Positions 5,410-7,324 of a DNA stretch of 7,324 nucleotides are shown piece after piece (within the stretch, counting starts at the first letter, position 1; the number at the start of each line of letters is the position of its first letter). The position numbers were made by a program, and so were the translations under genes. The notes under the pieces were generated by a model. It was not told the origin of the DNA. It saw only the letters and a list, made by a program, of their open reading frames with translations, and did not search any database. Source of the stretch: Pseudomonadota bacterium (GTDB lineage: Bacteria > Pseudomonadota > Gammaproteobacteria > Burkholderiales > Burkholderiaceae); NCBI GenBank assembly GCA_023441105.1, contig JAEZQX010000323.1, positions 1-7,324 of the forward strand, read 5' to 3'.

Positions 5410-7324
5410 CTACGTCTGCCGCGTGCCAGGCCGCGCGCCCGCCGGCAGGCGCCGCTCGCCGCCCTCGCCGGCGGGCCGATGCAGCAGCCGGCGCGCGAAG
5501 GCGATGATGTCGTCAACAAAGGTGAACACGACCGGGATGATCAGCAGGCTCAGGAAGGTCGAGGTCACCAGGCCGCCGATCACCGCCACCGCCATCGGCG
5601 AGCGGAAGCTCGGATCGACGCCCAGCCCGATCGCGATCGGCAGCATGCCGGCGCCCATCGCGATGGTCGTCATGATGATCGGCCGGGCGCGCTTGTGGCA
5701 GGCATCGAGCAGCGCCTCGCTCCGGCTCATGCCGTGGTCGCGGCGCGCGACGATCGCGTACTCCACCAGCAGGATCGAGTTCTTGGTGGCCACCCCCATC
5801 AGCATGATCAGCCCGATCAGCGACGGCATCGAGAAGCCCTTGCCGGTCAGCAGCAAGGCGGCGAAGGCGCCGCCGATCGACAGCGGCAGCGCCGCGAGGA
5901 TCGTCACCGGCTGCATGAAGTCCTTGAACAGCAGCACCAGCACCGTGTAGATGCAGAACACGCCGATCAGCATCGCCAGCCCGAAGCTCTCGAACAGCTC
6001 CTTCATGCCCTCGACATCGCCCAGCTCCGCGCGGCGCACCGTCGGCGGCAGGTTGACCAGGCTCGGCAGCTGGTCCACCTTGGCGAGCACGTCGCCAAGC
6101 GCCTGGCCGTTGAGCTCGATCTCCAGCAGCACGTTGCGGCTGCGGTCGTAGCGGTCGATCTGCGCCGGTCCGGAGTCGATCGCGATGTCGGCCACGTTAC
6201 CCAGCGGCACGTTGCCGCCGCTGCCCGGCACCGCCAGGCGCGCGAGCAGCCCGAGATCGTCGCGCGCCTGCTCCGGCAGCCGCACCACGATCGGCACCTG
6301 CCGCTGCGTCAGGTTCAGCTTGGCGAGGCTTTGCTCGTAGTCCCCAGCGGTGGCCACCCGCAGGGTGTCGGCGATCACCTCGGCGGTCACCCCGAGGTCG
6401 GCGGCGCGCGCCGGATCCGGGCGCACCACCAGCTCCGGCCGGGTCAGCGCCGCGCTCGAGGTGACGTTGCCGATGCCTTCCAGGGCGCGCAACTCGCGCA
6501 CCACCGCCCGGCTGGTCTCCGCGAGGGTGCGCCCGTCGTCGCCGGTCAATGCCACCACCAGCTTCTCGCCGGCGCCGCCGAAGCCGACGGTGCTGCGGAT
6601 CCCGGGCACGCCAGCGAGCGCCTCGCGCAGGCGCGCCTCGATCTGCTGCTTGCTGCTGCCGCGGCCCTCGCGGGGCGAGAGGTTCAGCAGCAGCGTCGCC
6701 TTGCGCGCCTCCGGCGCCCCGCCCATGGCGAATGGATCGCTGCCGGTCGCGCCGCCGCCGATCGCGGTGTACACCTGGCGCACGTCCGGATCGCGCATCA
6801 GCCGCTCGCGCACGTCCTCCGCGACCCGCAGGGTCTGCTCGAAGCGGCTGCCCGGCGTGAGCTCGATCGTGACCTGGGTCTGCGCGAGGTCGTCCGGCGG
6901 GATGAAGCCGGTCGGCAGCAGCGGGATCAGCATCAGCGAGGCGATGAAGAAGCCGGCCGCCGCCAGCGAGGTGAGGATGCGATGGCGCAGGCACCAGGCG
7001 ACCCAGCCGAGGTAGCGGGTCATCACCCAGCTGTCTTTCGGCGCGTGGTCGATCGGCTTGAGGATGTAGGCCGCCATCATCGGCGTGAGCAGCCGCGCCA
7101 CCAGCAGCGAGGCGAACACCGCGATCGCCGCGGTCCAGCCGAACTGCTTGAAGAACATGCCGGCGACGCCGGTCATGAAGGCGGTCGGCAGGAACACGGC
7201 GACCAGCGTGGCGGTGGTCGCCACCACCGCCAGGCCGATCTCCTCGACCGCCTCCATCGCCGCCTCCTTGGGGCTCTTGCCCATGCCCAGGTGGCGCACG
7301 ATGTTCTCGATCTCGACGATCGCG
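5410..7324 (-). CDS. RND efflux pump permease, HAE1/AcrB-like (C-terminal part)
   Basis: This is the inner-membrane proton-driven pump of a tripartite efflux system that exports drugs, solvents or other toxic compounds with an adaptor and an outer-membrane channel. The last 637 residues are visible; the frame runs open past the window edge, so about 400 N-terminal residues are missing compared with AcrB (1049). The visible part begins [12 protein letters not shown], immediately after where the family's paired aspartates of helix 4 should lie. Helices 5 and 6 (about 25-90) and 7 (about 115-138) follow, then the second periplasmic domain (about 139-443) and helices 8-12 (444-604). The relay lysine is K514 in [14 protein letters not shown], and MTT at 551-553 corresponds to the helix 11 relay threonine region. 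The tail is arginine- and glycine-rich. The adaptor gene is probably upstream, outside the window. Substrate unknown. Confidence 0.95.
   Translation of the reverse strand, partial: AIVEIENIVRHLGMGKSPKEAAMEAVEEIGLAVVATTATLVAVFLPTAFMTGVAGMFFKQFGWTAAIAVFASLLVARLLTPMMAAYILKPIDHAPKDSWVMTRYLGWVAWCLRHRILTSLAAAGFFIASLMLIPLLPTGFIPPDDLAQTQVTIELTPGSRFEQTLRVAEDVRERLMRDPDVRQVYTAIGGGATGSDPFAMGGAPEARKATLLLNLSPREGRGSSKQQIEARLREALAGVPGIRSTVGFGGAGEKLVVALTGDDGRTLAETSRAVVRELRALEGIGNVTSSAALTRPELVVRPDPARAADLGVTAEVIADTLRVATAGDYEQSLAKLNLTQRQVPIVVRLPEQARDDLGLLARLAVPGSGGNVPLGNVADIAIDSGPAQIDRYDRSRNVLLEIELNGQALGDVLAKVDQLPSLVNLPPTVRRAELGDVEGMKELFESFGLAMLIGVFCIYTVLVLLFKDFMQPVTILAALPLSIGGAFAALLLTGKGFSMPSLIGLIMLMGVATKNSILLVEYAIVARRDHGMSRSEALLDACHKRARPIIMTTIAMGAGMLPIAIGLGVDPSFRSPMAVAVIGGLVTSTFLSLLIIPVVFTFVDDIIAFARRLLHRPAGEGGERRLPAGARPGTRQT

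Noticed and set aside
4535..5950. 471-codon open frame on the plus strand across the SDR and the RND C-terminus
   Set aside because: It runs antisense to two well-supported genes and their intergenic gap. Its composition is biased and it has no domain signature.
5410..7299. RND gene starting at the GTG at 7299
   Set aside because: The frame stays open to the window edge and the preceding codons encode AIVEIENI, part of the conserved helix 4 segment. The gene therefore continues beyond the window.
1..7324. A new defence, mobile or biosynthetic system in this window
   Set aside because: All sizeable coding regions belong to familiar transport and metabolic families with intact motifs. There are no transposases, integrases, CRISPR repeats, tRNA genes or unassigned genes.

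Overview
The window comes from a GC-rich (roughly two thirds G+C by eye) Gram-negative bacterium, most likely a proteobacterium. The evidence is a tripartite TRAP carboxylate transporter, a hexameric GdhA very close to the enterobacterial type, and an RND efflux pump. Codon third positions are strongly G/C throughout, and no gene looks compositionally foreign. A beta- or gammaproteobacterium is the best guess; genus cannot be called.

Layout. Plus strand, 48-1883: the two membrane subunits of a TRAP transporter (DctQ then DctM), closed by a clean rho-independent terminator (1897-1920). The solute-binding subunit DctP is not in the window and probably lies just upstream. Plus strand, 1976-3319: gdhA, an NADP-type glutamate dehydrogenase with its own leader. 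A short spacer (3320-3403) carries two GC hairpins and a possible promoter, followed on the plus strand (3404-4462) by a zinc alcohol dehydrogenase resembling 6-hydroxyhexanoate dehydrogenases. A GC-rich spacer (4463-4567) with a hexanucleotide repeat separates it from two minus-strand genes: a classical short-chain dehydrogenase (4568-5344) and, upstream of it, the C-terminal 637 residues of an RND efflux permease (5410 to the window edge).

How they fit together. The TRAP pair imports an organic acid, and GdhA links 2-oxoglutarate to ammonium assimilation. The ADH and SDR are two oxidoreductases in convergent orientation and could act on alcohol/ketone intermediates. There is no direct evidence that these genes form one pathway. 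The RND-SDR gap (5345-5409) holds an unusually strong inverted repeat and an 11-bp-period direct repeat overlapping the SDR start, which are the best candidates for regulatory elements.

No RNA gene, CRISPR array, insertion sequence or integrase was seen. No previously undescribed multi-gene system is visible; the window reads as ordinary chromosomal metabolic and transport genes.
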